A DNA stretch of 64,000 bases from contig NC_090134.1 of the NCBI RefSeq assembly GCF_040581485.1, positions 16,049,501 to 16,113,500 on the forward strand. The letters are read 5' to 3'. Positions 51,740 to 63,800 of the stretch are shown piece after piece. Each line of letters opens with the position of its first letter. Position 1 is the stretch's first letter. Position numbers and translations under genes: made by a program. This DNA comes from Linepithema humile (lineage: Eukaryota > Arthropoda > Insecta > Hymenoptera > Formicidae). The notes beneath the pieces are model-generated. The model did no database searches. It had not been told where the DNA came from and was given only the letters and a program-made list of their open reading frames with translations.

Positions 51740-52600
51740 ATATTCACAATATGATTTAGATCAAAAATTTGTGAGAATCAAGAGATTTACCATTTTGTCG
51801 TTCACGGAACACAAGAGGTTATGATGACTATGCAAAACTCCGAATGTTATATCACTTACTATGCATCTCCGATGGATAAATATGCATGATATCTAGACAT
51901 TCGTTGCAGCAGTTACTTTATTTTCCTCGCGACGATATTTTTGACGGATAAAAACTCGCGCAAAGTATTTACATATTACGCGTACTACATATTACTATGC
52001 CGTTTGCGTACTTTTCCCGCTCTTTCTCGTTCGCAGCAAGTAAACAACTAAGGCTCTCTAGCGTCACATGACCAAATCAACAAAGATCTAAAATCTACGA
52101 ATAAAAATTCGTCGCCATAATATTTTTTAGCATCCCCAGTTACTGCTTACTTATATATATTTCGACGCTTTTAATATTTTAGAATCGCGATACGCTTTTC
52201 AGAAAAATCAAAAGAATCGCAGAAGATAGTATGCGTCTTCTCTTCGCGCCACGTAAATAACTGATAAAACTCTGACGTCACGGGAGCTACAAATCTACAA
52301 ACAGACTCTCGCGGCCATGATAATTTGCCATAACTGCGCAAAACGAATCCAAATACTGTATTACATCTAAAGTATAAATATGTATGTCTACCCGATCCTT
52401 AATTTACAATTATCTATATTTCGACCCTCCTAATATTGTAGGCTCGCGATACGTTTTCGGCGATGGTGCGACAGAAAATTCGTGAGAATCGTGTTGCACT
52501 CGCTCACGATACTAAGATACTACGGCGGCAAGATACTAATGTGATATATTACTTATACTCACGAGACAGATACTACAAATGAATAAATATACATACCCAC
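51740..52600 (-). promoter_or_regulatory. Array of degenerate repeats carrying splice donors (candidate alternative first exons)
   Basis: Minus-strand donors occur at exon edges 52597 (GTGG|GTATGT), 52563 (TCTC|GTGAGT), 52392 (TCGG|GTAGAC), 51860 (CATA|GTAAGT) and 51791 (AATG|GTAAAT). The surroundings are diverged copies of one another: the plus-strand string AAAATTCGTGAGAATC recurs in altered form near 51760, 52200 and 52475, and CGCGATACGTTTTC near 52184 and 52442. Repeated units with donors but few matching acceptors suggest alternative first exons, each possibly with its own promoter. Confidence 0.3.
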
Positions 52601-52870
52601 GGTCTTTGAACTCTTGTATCGGCACTTCTAATACTCTCGCGAAGTGAAATAAAGGAGCAGAAAGAGACTACGCCGCGGCTGTTTCCTTCCTGCTCCCCTC
52701 TCCCATCGATCTGCGCATAGATCTAGAGGTTTGCGCGATCCGTCCTACGCCCCACCACAGGTGGCATTCCAATATCAAGCTGGGCAAAATTCCACGAAAG
52801 AACTTGCGTCCGCTATTTTTGGAATAACACTTCGAGCATTGTATTATGTTTACAATGTATTCCAAATAAA
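52601..52870 (-). promoter_or_regulatory. Possible promoter and first exon of the minus-strand cassette transcript
   Basis: A GC-richer island, compared with its AT-rich flanks, leads on the minus strand into the donor at 52597. The minus-strand frame across it has no ATG start. A transcription start somewhere in this interval is plausible, but no core promoter element can be assigned. Confidence 0.2.
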
Positions 52871-55800
52871 CAAATATGCGTAATTTACATGTGCGTAAAA
52901 TATAGAAGCAACATAAAGCAATAATACGTTTTACTATGAATCATCCTTAACGCGCAAAATAAACTAATTGTAAGGTGGCAGTATTGTATAGTGACGCGCA
53001 TAGCATTTCACACCGTAACACGCGTCTGCACGCGTCGTAACGAACGAGGTCGCAATCCAAATATCGTAAGCCGCAAGATAAATTATTAGCAAGTACGTAT
53101 AATGCATTTGCAACGACTGTAGCAATAATACATTTGATATACTCGATGCGCTGTTATGCAATTCATACAATTTGTGGGAAATAAATAACGCAAAACGCAC
53201 TATTTTAACGCAAACCGTCGGTGTCCGTCCACACGTCGACATGATCGCGAGAAAACGCGATTAATAACAAATGCCGTGTTAATTCGTGTAATAAAACGAT
53301 CACGCGTCACTGTACTCGGCGCTCTCAATACTCATTTGCACTACGATTTATTTTTGTCACATAAAAAACAAAAATATCTACAATAACATTACTTGTTCAC
53401 TCCGAACAAGCGCAAATGCGAGAAGCAACAGTAATTTTAAGATAACAGTATGTGTATATTTAAAAAACAACACTATGCAAGTAATTTTGGAACCAGCATT
53501 TAATATTTTAATATTTAAGCAGTTTTTTTGCCGACAATTATTATTGCATTTATTCACACATTTACAAATCAAGTAATATTTAAAATTAAAAATTTTGTAT
53601 ATTTTATTTTTTATTATTTATATTTGTTTTATTATTTATATTTGTTGTTTTGCTTGTTTTTCTTGTAAAATTATATAGATTCTGAACTTTCTCTCTCGTA
53701 TATTTATTCTAAAACTTCTTCTAATTCTATATCTTTGTTTCAGATGCAATAAAATTCATTATACACATGAGAAAATAAAAGAAGGACGTGTTATCGAAAC
53801 ATCCTCTACCATCATAAAGCCTACGATCATCCTTCATGGAAGCGCGATGTCAGAGTGCATTCGACCGCGAAGAATGTTGGACCCGAGCATAATGTGTATA
53901 AGCGTGAAAAATTTAGTGGGCTAGGGGTGAGAAACACGCGAGCGTTTGGAAATTTTGTGAGCGGCATTCCTTGCCGAAATATGCCAGATAATAATTTCGC
54001 GGTTCTCGCACATTCACGCTGTCAGTCATATATCACGAAAACATGATGGAAGCGTCTCAAAGGATTCAGAGAGAAATTTGAAAGCAACTTGCGATAAAAA
54101 AAGTGCGTTTGCGTAACGTATTAAACGTATTAAATTATATTTTTATACTAATTTTATTCTAACTTTTTTTAGACTATCCATATTTATCGAAAACAAATTA
54201 TCTGTGTCTATTTTAGGATGGAAACTACATTATATTGTATTCAATAATTAGATTTATACACACTTTTCTAACAATTTATACGCTTTTGCTTTTTTTTATA
54301 GCATGGACAAATGACATCGAGCTGAATAGAAATCAATAAGCACCCCATAAAAGATGCCAGGCGGTTTCAGACTTATCTCTCAGAATTAACGATTCTATAA
54401 AATTTTTATCGGATTCTGTCAACGACACTATGCATTATAAAGGCCAAGCTTTCTTTCATGTATTTCACGCCTTTTAAATCAACGAAATAGGAAAGGTACG
54501 CAAAATTATTAAATCTGTAGGTTGATAAAATTTTAATAAATGCTAATTCTTACCCGGTCGACACGTGGCTGATATCTACAAAATTAAATCATCTCCCGCA
54601 GAGGCTTTATTATGAAGCGAGCGACTCTCGAGAAAAGTGGGGTGCGGCCTTTTCACGCTATGTACGCAGAAAGCTAAGGTGAAAAGAATAAACGAAGACC
54701 ATGTCGTCAGCTTTGTTGGTGGTCCAATCTTAACACTTCACTGTCAACTGTTAAGTGAGTTTTTACTTAGACGCAAGCTATTTTTACTCTTAATATAATA
54801 CTCCAGATTTCTCGAAATAAGCCGCCACAAAAACAATTCGTTACACAAGAACGTGTTTATTCAAGCCATTTACGTACACAATTCTGTTTATTTCTGAAAT
54901 ATATATATTTACTAAATTCTCTTCGTTAATTTAATTTTATATTATTCGAGGAAAATCGAAGTGACTAAACGTTGAAAATATAATAATAGCGTTATATTTT
55001 TTATTGTAACAGTAAATCCCATTTTTGATCACGTATAAAGATATTTAATATCAATTTGCTTCAACTTCCTGTATATAAAATAATTTAAAATTACAATAGC
55101 ATAAAATTCAAAAAGATACACGCGCAATTTTACTTTATTTTTGAAAGAATTTTAAATTTCCAAATGTGATATTGTTATTGCGCACAATTTTATCGAATTT
55201 GCATAAAAGTCGTTATATCAATCAAAATGCAATTCTACCAGAGACGAATTCGTGATGACAATTAAAAAGTAAAAGTGATAAAGACGGATGCGGCGTGCAT
55301 TGTTTGCTTGTGGCGAGCAATCTAAACCTTACATTCGATGGTTATGGAACTAAAATACGGGCATGCCTGGGCAAGTTGTTCAAGCGAAAACATAAACGTA
55401 GCAGAATGTATTATGCCTGCGTAAGAAATACGGTGTTACTCTGTATGGACGTGCCACAGGACCACGATCAACATGCCACAAACATCTGTTCCGTATAAGT
55501 GTAGAGATAGACAAACGCCAAAGCCGTAAAGGGGTCGTCAACTATGTACATAATTTCCAACTTCTGACTCTATCCGTTTCTGCAACGGACGATTCTCCGG
55601 ACCACCGAATCTCACCGCGCACAGAGCGAGCGCGCAGTCACCCTCAAATATATTCACCTGCGGATAACATCACGCATGGGAATAGTCTCATTTGTATTTG
55701 TTCGTACGCTGCTTCATTAATAAAATAGATTCACCGGCGGCAAAACGAAGAATTGCTCGAATCGTGTTACAATGCTGCAAAATCAGGACGCAGCTATCGT

Positions 55801-56230
55801 ACAGCTATAATAAGCAAAATATATGTGACCGCAATTGCCTGTTATTCAATTATTAAATGAAATCTAGACTTGATAGAAATTTTGAATTAGAATCTCATTT
55901 AAATACCGATCTAATATTAATTAGATTCAATTAGTGACCTATTTGCTTGTATTTTAATTTCTCAAGATTTTTTTCTTACTTTTTAACATATTAATTTTAC
56001 GATTTTATATAATATACGTAATGAAATCGTTTACTGAAGTAAAAAATATTTCTAATTTGTTTATCGAGCATGTAGAATCGATTAGCGATTTTGTAGAAAG
56101 TCGGACAATCGACTCCCGTCCGCTGTCACGATCGAGATAAACTGAGTTGACTTCAACTCAATTCAACTTTAAAGTAATTTGGCTGATACGCATTTTTCGG
56201 CACAAAACCGTCAAAATTACCAAATTCTAA
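52871..56230. other. No gene seen
   Basis: AT-rich DNA with short low-complexity repeats (for example a TTATTTATATTTGTTTTA unit repeated near 53610-53645). None of its frames has a supported start or recognisable content. Confidence 0.4.
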
Positions 56231-56524
56231 ATGGGTTGGGGATTGACAAAGACATATTGCCAGTGCAACGGCAGCCACGGTGCACCGACGAAAGTACAGG
56301 AATGCGCTCCATCAAATCAAGCCCTAGCGGCATGCTCTCCCATCATAACAGCGGTAGTGAAGTCCACTTGTGGAGTAAGACGGATGTTCGTTTCTGCCAT
56401 CATCTTGATCTTTTTGTTGGCTGCTATATATTGGGTATCCTTGCCACGCCAGCAAACGAACCCCGGTGCACATCGACCAATGAGAATTCAACCTCAAGCT
56501 TCTAGAAATACCGCACCGGAGTGA
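56231..56524 (+). CDS. Small single-pass membrane protein, function unknown
   Basis: A 97-residue frame from ATG at 56231. The N-terminal half has five cysteines (residues 10, 12, 25, 35, 47). Arg-Arg at 50-51 precedes a clear hydrophobic span at 52-71 (MFVSAIILIFLLAAIYWVSL). A short, basic, Pro/Gln-rich tail follows. There is no N-terminal signal peptide, so a single span with the ends on opposite sides of a membrane is likely; orientation is unclear because both flanks are basic. The start context is weak (T at -3). Codon content and the sharply bounded membrane span argue for a real protein, but I recognise no family. It could also be one exon of a larger gene. It lies on the plus strand 4 kb upstream of another Cys/Gln-rich gene. 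Confidence 0.5.
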   Translation: MGWGLTKTYCQCNGSHGAPTKVQECAPSNQALAACSPIITAVVKSTCGVRRMFVSAIILIFLLAAIYWVSLPRQQTNPGAHRPMRIQPQASRNTAPE

Positions 56525-57592
56525 ATCGAAGCAGCAGGAACGACTGAATCACTGGGGTAACATCACTGATAATTCTAATTCTTTTTCAGAAAATTTATAG
56601 GATAATTTCAAGATAGAAAATTATACAGAGAGAAATATTCAGTTTCTTTTATTGTAATAACACTATATCTTGTGGAATCCTTTCAGTTTAAATGTTCATT
56701 TATTAAAAAGAGATTTTAAAGAAAAAATTTTTTATGAGTTTAATTCTCACAATTATAACTTGATTGTAAGAAATATCTTTTCATTAATAATTTGAATGTG
56801 TTTCTTTACATAGTTTTTAAAAGCTATAATTATATCTCGAAATTATCTCATAAAAATTTGTATAAATATATAATGCAAATTGAATGGTAAAGCTGATGAC
56901 GTCTAAAAATATAAAATAGGTAATCCAGTGTCAAGAGCAATAATAATCCGAAGTAACAATATGGACTTGCACTTTCAAGTAACAAATTATACTGCATTTT
57001 GTCGCCTTGTATATAATAGCAGTTGTAGTATGATATATATACATAATTGACATAGAAAAGATTAAAATTTTAAGAGTATAATGAACTTTTTTAAAGGAAA
57101 ACATTGAAACAAAGAGAAACAATAAAGGAGGTCTCATAACATTGTATTACATTGTTAATTATATTATTATACTCAAAAAAATTATACTAGTAATGTCTGT
57201 TAGAATACGATTACTTTGTGAAAATTATTAGAATTCTTTAGAATCTCATGTATACAAAATAAAAATCGCAAAAATCAAATTTTCCAATCAATAAATTTTA
57301 TAATTTTTAAATGTAAGTAATTTATTTTTTTATAAATTTAAATATACAAAATACTTTTACATTAATGGCACTATTATTTGTAATAAAATAAGAGTAGAGT
57401 AATAAGTAATATTCTTTGAATTGACAATAGTTTAAATTGTCGAGAACATGCCCTTCAATATCGTTATCACGTATACGCGCGATAAAGTGGAGATAACGCT
57501 TAACGTGTGGAACAAGTATCGCGTATAACACCGTAAATGATCAAATAAATTGCGAAAGTAAGCGATTTTATAAAGTGCGATAAAACGAAGCT
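56525..57592. other. Intergenic, AT-rich; 3' flanks of two convergent genes
   Basis: It separates the small membrane protein (+) from the kinase-like gene (-). On the minus strand an AATAAA motif occurs at 57326-57321, about 270 nt past the kinase stop codon, a possible but weak polyadenylation signal. No other feature seen. Confidence 0.35.
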
Positions 57593-58082
57593 TTAATCGA
57601 AGCTGCCTAGACTTTTTAATATTTGCAATGTTATGTTACTTTCTTTAGGTGTAAGACTGTGATTACCGCACATAAAAAGCCACGCGTAAGGCAATTTGGC
57701 AATAATATCTTGTTTCAGAAATTCACAATTTACCTCCGGATACTCGTCTTTCACGGCATTTAAATAGAACCGCAAAATATTCCGGCAGAATTCTTCGACT
57801 TTTGGCAAACTGCTTTTGAAGGGCAAATTGGTGAAAACGATAAAACCGAAATCGATCGCCGGCGAGCAGTACTTCATTGTTTCCCAATCGACTATCTTTG
57901 TGTCGCTCGGCCTACCGTTCTCGTGCTTAAACAATACGTTATCCCGCGTGAAATGGCCGTGGCAGATAGTCGAAATGTCGGTGATTGTGCTGTCCAGACT
58001 TTTCATTGCATTTATATTTGCTTTTATTTTCTCATCTTCGTACGGCGAAAATATGTCGCCTTTAGAATCCATTAGAAATTTC
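57593..58082 (-). CDS. Kinase-like gene, exon 2 (catalytic C lobe)
   Basis: Begins after AG at 58084-58083 and completes an Arg codon. It contains the HGH, VDWE and SPAIDFG segments and ends after the LKSLGSFD residues with TAA. An internal ATG at 58072 is codon 214 and not a separate start. Confidence 0.8.
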
Positions 58083-58959
58083 CTACAAGCAAGAAGATCG
58101 AAGACGCTTTACATATCTATCGAATCTATATTAGTTTTAGTACAATATTATGTATATTATTGATATTAGTATTATTATTATAATTGGAAATAATTTTATA
58201 AATTGCAAATCTGAAAATCGATATAAATTTTCCTCTTTTCGCGTAAGCTTCACGTTCTTAATAGAGACATAATTGTTTTGTTATTTTTAATGCACATGTG
58301 TACAAGTTATGATAAAAACCGAAAATATACCTTTTCATCAGATTATCAAAGTAAACTTTGGTAGAATCCGGCTCAAATAGTTTCGCGTAGAACTCTCTGA
58401 AAATAGCAAACTCGTTTGCCTTTAGCTTCAATCCTTTGGCATGAAACGCTGCTAATGCTTTCACACATAATTTCAGATGAACTTCATCCAATTTGTGATT
58501 TACTTCTGCGTAACCACGTGCGACCAGATCCTCCAACACAATGACTGGCCGGCCGTATCGACCCAAATCGGACAGATAACACTTCGGAACACCTTCTGCC
58601 TTTCCGTACTTGAGCGTCATCTTGGTGTAAAACATTTCCTCATTCTGAAATTTGCCGGGCGGTGAAAATTCCTCATGTTTTTGAGGCAGTTTGACGATGA
58701 GAGGAAAGCTGCACGTCTTGCCAGAAAATTTTATACGCGCAGTCACCCGGTATAGCTCGCATGAATAATCACGTTTCCCACTTATGTTCAAGTGCTCCAC
58801 GTCGGCGGAGTCAAATTCGACAAACTCCCTGGATCCGGGATCGCAAAAGCAACGATCGTAAACCATCTCCTGTATTAATTCCCTTATAAAGTCGCCGTCC
58901 TTGCAAGGAGGATGTCGCGGACACTGCAGCGACGTCGCGTCGGAATCTGGGTCGGCCAT
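57593..58959 (-). CDS. EcKinase / CHK-kinase-like protein (two exons), catalytic Asp replaced by His
   Basis: Exons 58959-58331 and 58082-57593 join to 372 residues. The intron has donor AAAAG|GTATAT and acceptor TTGCTTGTAG, phase 2, and the frame stays open. The start is the ATG at 58959 with G at -3 and +4; an upstream extension would need a GTG codon. Family features: a DYSCELYRV loop (about 64-72), Lys90 in LIVKLP, Glu107 in FQNEEMFY, hinge VLEDL (141-145), then HGHFTRDNVLF (251-261) and IVDWE (274-278), followed by the SPAIDFG stretch (283-289). This matches the insect ecdysteroid-kinase-like/CHK family, proposed to phosphorylate steroids and other small molecules in the cytosol. In active members the 251-253 triplet is His-Gly-Asp with Asp as catalytic base; here codon 253 is CAT (His). 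Asn258 and Asp275 are kept. The protein may be a pseudokinase. It is somewhat shorter than the roughly 400 residues or more usual in the family. Confidence 0.85.
58331..58959 (-). CDS. Kinase-like gene, exon 1 (N lobe and hinge)
   Basis: Residues 1-209 plus two bases of codon 210. It carries the nucleotide-binding loop, Lys90, Glu107 and the hinge. It ends GATGAAAAG before GTATAT (GT at 58330-58329). If the intron were retained, the frame would reach a stop after 24 further codons. Confidence 0.8.
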
Positions 58960-60699
58960 AGCGAAAGGGAAAATAATATTGCTGTAATAAAACACGGCAG
59001 CAATTAAGGACACCGGCACTGTGCGAGAGCGCGCTTAAAACCGGAAAGTCGAGAATTATGAGGAATTTTTTTTTTTTTTTACGCGTAAACTCGCTCCCGC
59101 GCTTGTTCTAATAACGTTGTCGCGACGAGTGCCACGCGCGTTAATAATGTTTATCGTCACGTAATGCAACGAGTCGTCGGGCGACGGAATAATTTAAAAA
59201 CATTTTAACCGTGTCTTTAGCCTCGGAAGCGTGTCAAAGTGCAACTTTGAGTATTTCTGTTAGTCAGCAAACAGATGATATCAGTAGCCTCCGTAATTAT
59301 ACGTCCGCGCGCGCGTATATACATATATACACACTTAGATTCTGTTTAAAAAAAAATATCAAATACTTCACCAGGATTCTAGACTCGAAAAAGCTCTTGG
59401 CGCAATTAGAATCTCCAGGCCACTACGAGATTAGAGTTTTACATTCAATTAAGATCTCAATTAGGATCATATGATGTTTCTCTCATTCGCACATCTAAAA
59501 TAAGTTTCTTTTCAAATTCCTCATTCCACTTTATGTTATGTATTATCATCTACTAAATCCACGTTCTTCGTCCACTTCTCGCAAATGCCGCTAATTTTGA
59601 ACAAGGAAAGAAAAATTCTAAAATTAATTTTGAACAAGAAATGTAATACCAATTTAGATTTTGTGATACTTAATAGTAATGAAGTTCGATACGACGATGC
59701 GGGATTGCTTTTCCTTCTCACTATAATTCACCAAGCACGTAATCCATTAGACATTATTATTTATCAAACACGTCGAAAGATCGCACGAGTTCAAGTTCTG
59801 TTCACGATACATACTACAGTACTTATTACGGGCTCTTATTCAACGACGTCCGTGTTACGAGGGGCCAGTTACACGTAATAAACGAGCACTGCATAGTGAA
59901 TCATAACACGAGATGCTCCATATCTCCCCACTTTCGAGATAACGAAACCGGCTTTCATTGGCTTTTAATGACGTCGCAAACAAGTTTACGCCGCGCCGAG
60001 ACGTGACGAACCGTTTAAAGAGCGTCGCCGTCGCAGTAAGTACATTTTCATCGGCATTTAATCCGGAAAAAGGTATCGATCGTAAGAAAAGTGGAAGTAA
60101 CTTTAAATTACGTTAGATTACCGTCGTTAAAGAAATTACTTACTCTAATCAGATCTATATAACTAATCGGATTTATTGTAACTGAGTGACGCATGAGCTC
60201 GGACTTTAAACGCTGACAGAAAAATTCTCTCCTGCTACATCATAACGAATTTAGAGTTTCGAAGACAGAGCACAAATTTTGAACAGTTTTAATTAAGAAA
60301 AAAAAACCGTGCACGATTGACTTGTGGAATTAAATATTTGTAAAATCTCATTTTGTAATGAATTTTTCTCAAATACTTGGAGCGAACATTTCGCAATTAT
60401 TTACGCTGATGAATGTTCTTAAATAACGATACGAACTATCGATAGCACACAATTTATTCGAACAGATCACTACAGTTTCAAGCTTTAACGAAAGCATCGA
60501 CAAGCACCGAACACCTCGTGCTTGACATTTCCATCATTCACATCTCAAATCCAAATTTTCAAGTATAATTTTCCTATATCGCAAGCAAACTAATATGCCG
60601 AAAACAGAATAATGCATTATTGATCGCCAAGGGGAATAAATAGACACGACAGCTGCACCCGGAATCTGAATTCGCTAAAGCAAATCAATGATTTAACCT
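58960..60699. other. Region between divergently transcribed genes
   Basis: Holds the upstream flank of the kinase-like gene (a T run near 59069 and CpG-richer DNA at 59080-59190) and that of the plus-strand Cys/Pro-rich gene. A good plus-strand donor, TCGCA|GTAAGTAC (exon edge 60035), could end a non-coding first exon of the latter. No coding frame is supported. Confidence 0.35.
60635..60643 (+). promoter_or_regulatory. TATA-like element upstream of the Cys/Pro-rich gene
   Basis: AATAAATAG lies about 60 bp before the ATG at 60700. A start site near 60665 would give a short leader. The match is weak and the region is AT-rich. Confidence 0.2.
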
Positions 60700-60874
60700 A
60701 TGATACCAATGATTAATTTACCCTGTAACGCAGCCTCGATGTCACAGGTCACGCCCTGTCAGAACGTACCCGTGCAGACGAGTCAGTATAATTTTCCAAC
60801 ATGTCAACAACGGCAAACCAACACTCAGCAGATGCAAACTACAGCATGCGGTCCATGCTCTGGAACTTCTCAAG
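60700..60874 (+). CDS. Cys/Pro-rich gene, exon 1
   Basis: 58 codons plus one base, with six cysteines (residues 9, 20, 35, 50 and 53 plus Gln/Thr-rich surroundings make five certain; exact pairing unknown). The frame would stop soon after the donor if unspliced. GT at 60875-60876. Confidence 0.65.
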
Positions 60875-63800
60875 GTACAAAGTCGATCGTACCAATCAAA
60901 CATTAAATTACGCGATAATTTTACGTCGTAAATTGAATAAACATTAAATTAAGTAAAGTGTGTTTTATTAAAAATATATATAATTTCGTTATATTTAATT
61001 TAATAAATATTTTTGAAGTGATGTGCATCAAAAATATTAAATTTTAATTTTAGCCACATTACATTTATATCTATATTCATAATAACTTTATATAATCTGT
61101 TTGTTTGAAACATTAATTGAAAACGGCTGAGTGAATCTGTCTGAAAATTTAATGCAATAATAAATGCAGTGTATCCCTTTTTTATCATATTATTTATAAT
61201 GTTCTTAAAACAACAATTAATTATTACTTTTGTTTGTTCACATCACATTAATTAAAAACGGAAGGCGACTGTTAATTTTTTACAAAATATTTTACTATCG
61301 TATTACAATAAGAACATCTGTTAAATGTTTGACGATTGTTTAATGTAATCCCAATTTTTTTCTCTTTGTTCAAAGGACCCTGCACTCACGTTTATCAGCC
61401 GGACACTTACATAGTATCGCACCAGTGCGCGCCGGGTGCACCGCAACTAATAACGAATCCATGCCACCCCGTTTTTCAAAGCCCGTGTAACCCTCCGCGA
61501 ATTTATCCCAGCTGCAGCCAGCTGCCGCAGAATATTTTGGAGCAGATTCGTGCGTGCGTTAGCAACACCGCGCCCATTTTTATCCTACCGAGCAGCTGTC
61601 AGCAATCGCCTCCGCAACAACAGCAACAGCCATCCGCGCCTACCGTGCCACAGGCGATGACGTCCTCGGCTCCGACAGCAGCAACGTATCCGCCGAACGC
61701 ATTAACTTACCCCGCCGCTTATTACCCGCCACCACCCCCGCCGTTTTATCCTTATCCCATACCCATGCCGTTCAGCGACCCGTTTATTCGCGCCCGCGAG
61801 ACCGCGCAGAATTGCGGATGCTATCGGAAGAGAGATACCGATCCGACAGATATCAGAAGCGTCGCGCGTGCCGTTTGTCGTTACGACGTCGAGCCGGAGG
61901 AGCATTATTGCACGCCCACCACCGATGACACTATCTGCTCGAGGAGAAACTGTCCGTCGTCGCTGCATCTACAGGCACTGGCGTCTCAATTCCTGTCGAT
62001 GCAGGGTATCATACCGTGCGCCGCCACGCGATTGGTATTGCGTAAAGTGCCCGGCTCGAATGTAACTACCACGATGGAGGATACGATGACAAGGGCGCAG
62101 AAAGCCATAAGCGTCCTGACGAAGGATCAACTTTTGTCGGAGTCGAGGAACGCCCAGCAAGTGAACGCGCTGATCAACCTGCACATGACAGCCAATCCGC
62201 CGCCCAACATTATCCCGATACTCACACTAGTGCAGCTGAAGATGAATCTGTTGAAGGCGCAAGTTGAGGGTCTCGTCAATCAGAAATTAATGGAGATTCA
62301 GGGAGTTGGTGTGGAGGTATTGATAAAAAATGTCGAACTGAATACATTTACATCGAATCCTCTCATTTTCATACTTTTAAACCCTACGATTTTCGCTTTA
62401 TTAATAAAAAATCCTTGGATATTCGGGATTTAATATATTTATGTCCAAGTCCTGTACTGTTTGTATATATTTTATTTTTATACTTTTATTTTCGAAGGTG
62501 GAGTCCGGTTTTATGTGCTTTGCGATTCCCACCTTATTAATATAAAATCGTGCGATATTTCGGATTTAATATATTTATATCCAATTTTATTCTACTTTCA
62601 TACTTTTATTATTGAAGGTGGAGACCGAACTTATAGACCCGACGGTCCTCGCCTTAAAGTCCGATGCCGAGCTGCGAGACTTCCTGTCGGCGTTGCGGCA
62701 AAAGGAATGCGACGAGCGGGTGAACGTGAATTTCGCACCCTATCGTTCGCAACGCGCGATCGCCGAGACGCGGCTAAGCAACGTGCAAAACAAGATTCGT
62801 CAGGTGGAAGCCGAGTTCGATCGTAGACGATGTGCGATGCTACCGGCGCCGACGTTGTCGTCACGCGTCGTGCAGCAGTTTACCAGGCCGTGTTACTCGG
62901 CGAGATTCGAGGATCCCAGGAAATTGTATAGCACGTTGCCGCCGGACAGCTTCCGTTCGCCCGACCCGTTCACCTGCGTAAAACCACGAAGCCCCAAGAG
63001 GTTGTTGCTGAAGCCGCACACGAGTAAACCCGAAGCTACCACACAAGCTGGTGCCGCTCCACAATCCAGTACACGTCAGAATCCAACGTCCGATGTACCG
63101 AAAACCACAGGCGACGATGGTGCGGGTCGCGCAAAGCAGAATCCCGCGACCCCCGATCAGCAGCGTTCGACGGAAAATTGCACCTGCGATCGGACAACCT
63201 CGGAGGAAAGCGTCAGCGAGGCTAAAAAAAAACTTCGAGCGAGGATCATCGAGATAGACGCGACGAGTAACGTCGAGGCGCGGGAAGCGTCGTCCTTGGT
63301 AAAATTGATACCGAACGTCTGCGTGAGAATGAACACGGAGAAACGCAGAGCAGATGAGCGAAAATGTGACGAGCGAGACGAGACGCGGAGCCGGGAAATG
63401 CCGTGCGACATGAAATGTTGGATAGGCGAGGCGTACATCAACGTCGCCGACGACGTATCGGTGAAGACTTTAACGGAATCGGAGAGCGTCACGATTACAC
63501 TTTGCGAGAAGATCGATGCACAGGACGTTTGTAAATCGCGAGGTGTGATTGAGATTCAAAGCCACGACCAGATAATGGATCGCCGGGAATTTGGAAGTTC
63601 GGCGAATTCGCGACAGTTTGAAAAACAGACAGATGCTGAAATCGCAATTTCGAGAAAAGATGAGGCAATTAAGGAATACGACATTGAGAGTAAAAGCTTG
63701 CAAGGTTCGGCAACGTCGAAGGTAGAGCAAGAAGAGATGAAAGCCACAACTGTTGCAGAAGTTGCGGACGATGATCCAATTTCGAGTGCGCAGGAAACGG

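Noticed and set aside
58960..59019. 20-codon N-terminal extension of the kinase-like protein
   Set aside because: It would need a GTG start; the ATG at 58959 has good context and fits the family's cytosolic start.
61702..61968. Antisense frames over exon 2 of the Cys/Pro-rich gene
   Set aside because: Shadows of the coding strand.
62461..62826. 121-residue plus-strand frame crossing intron 2 into exon 3
   Set aside because: Starts at TTG inside the intron and is out of frame with exon 3; arises from the tandem intron repeats.
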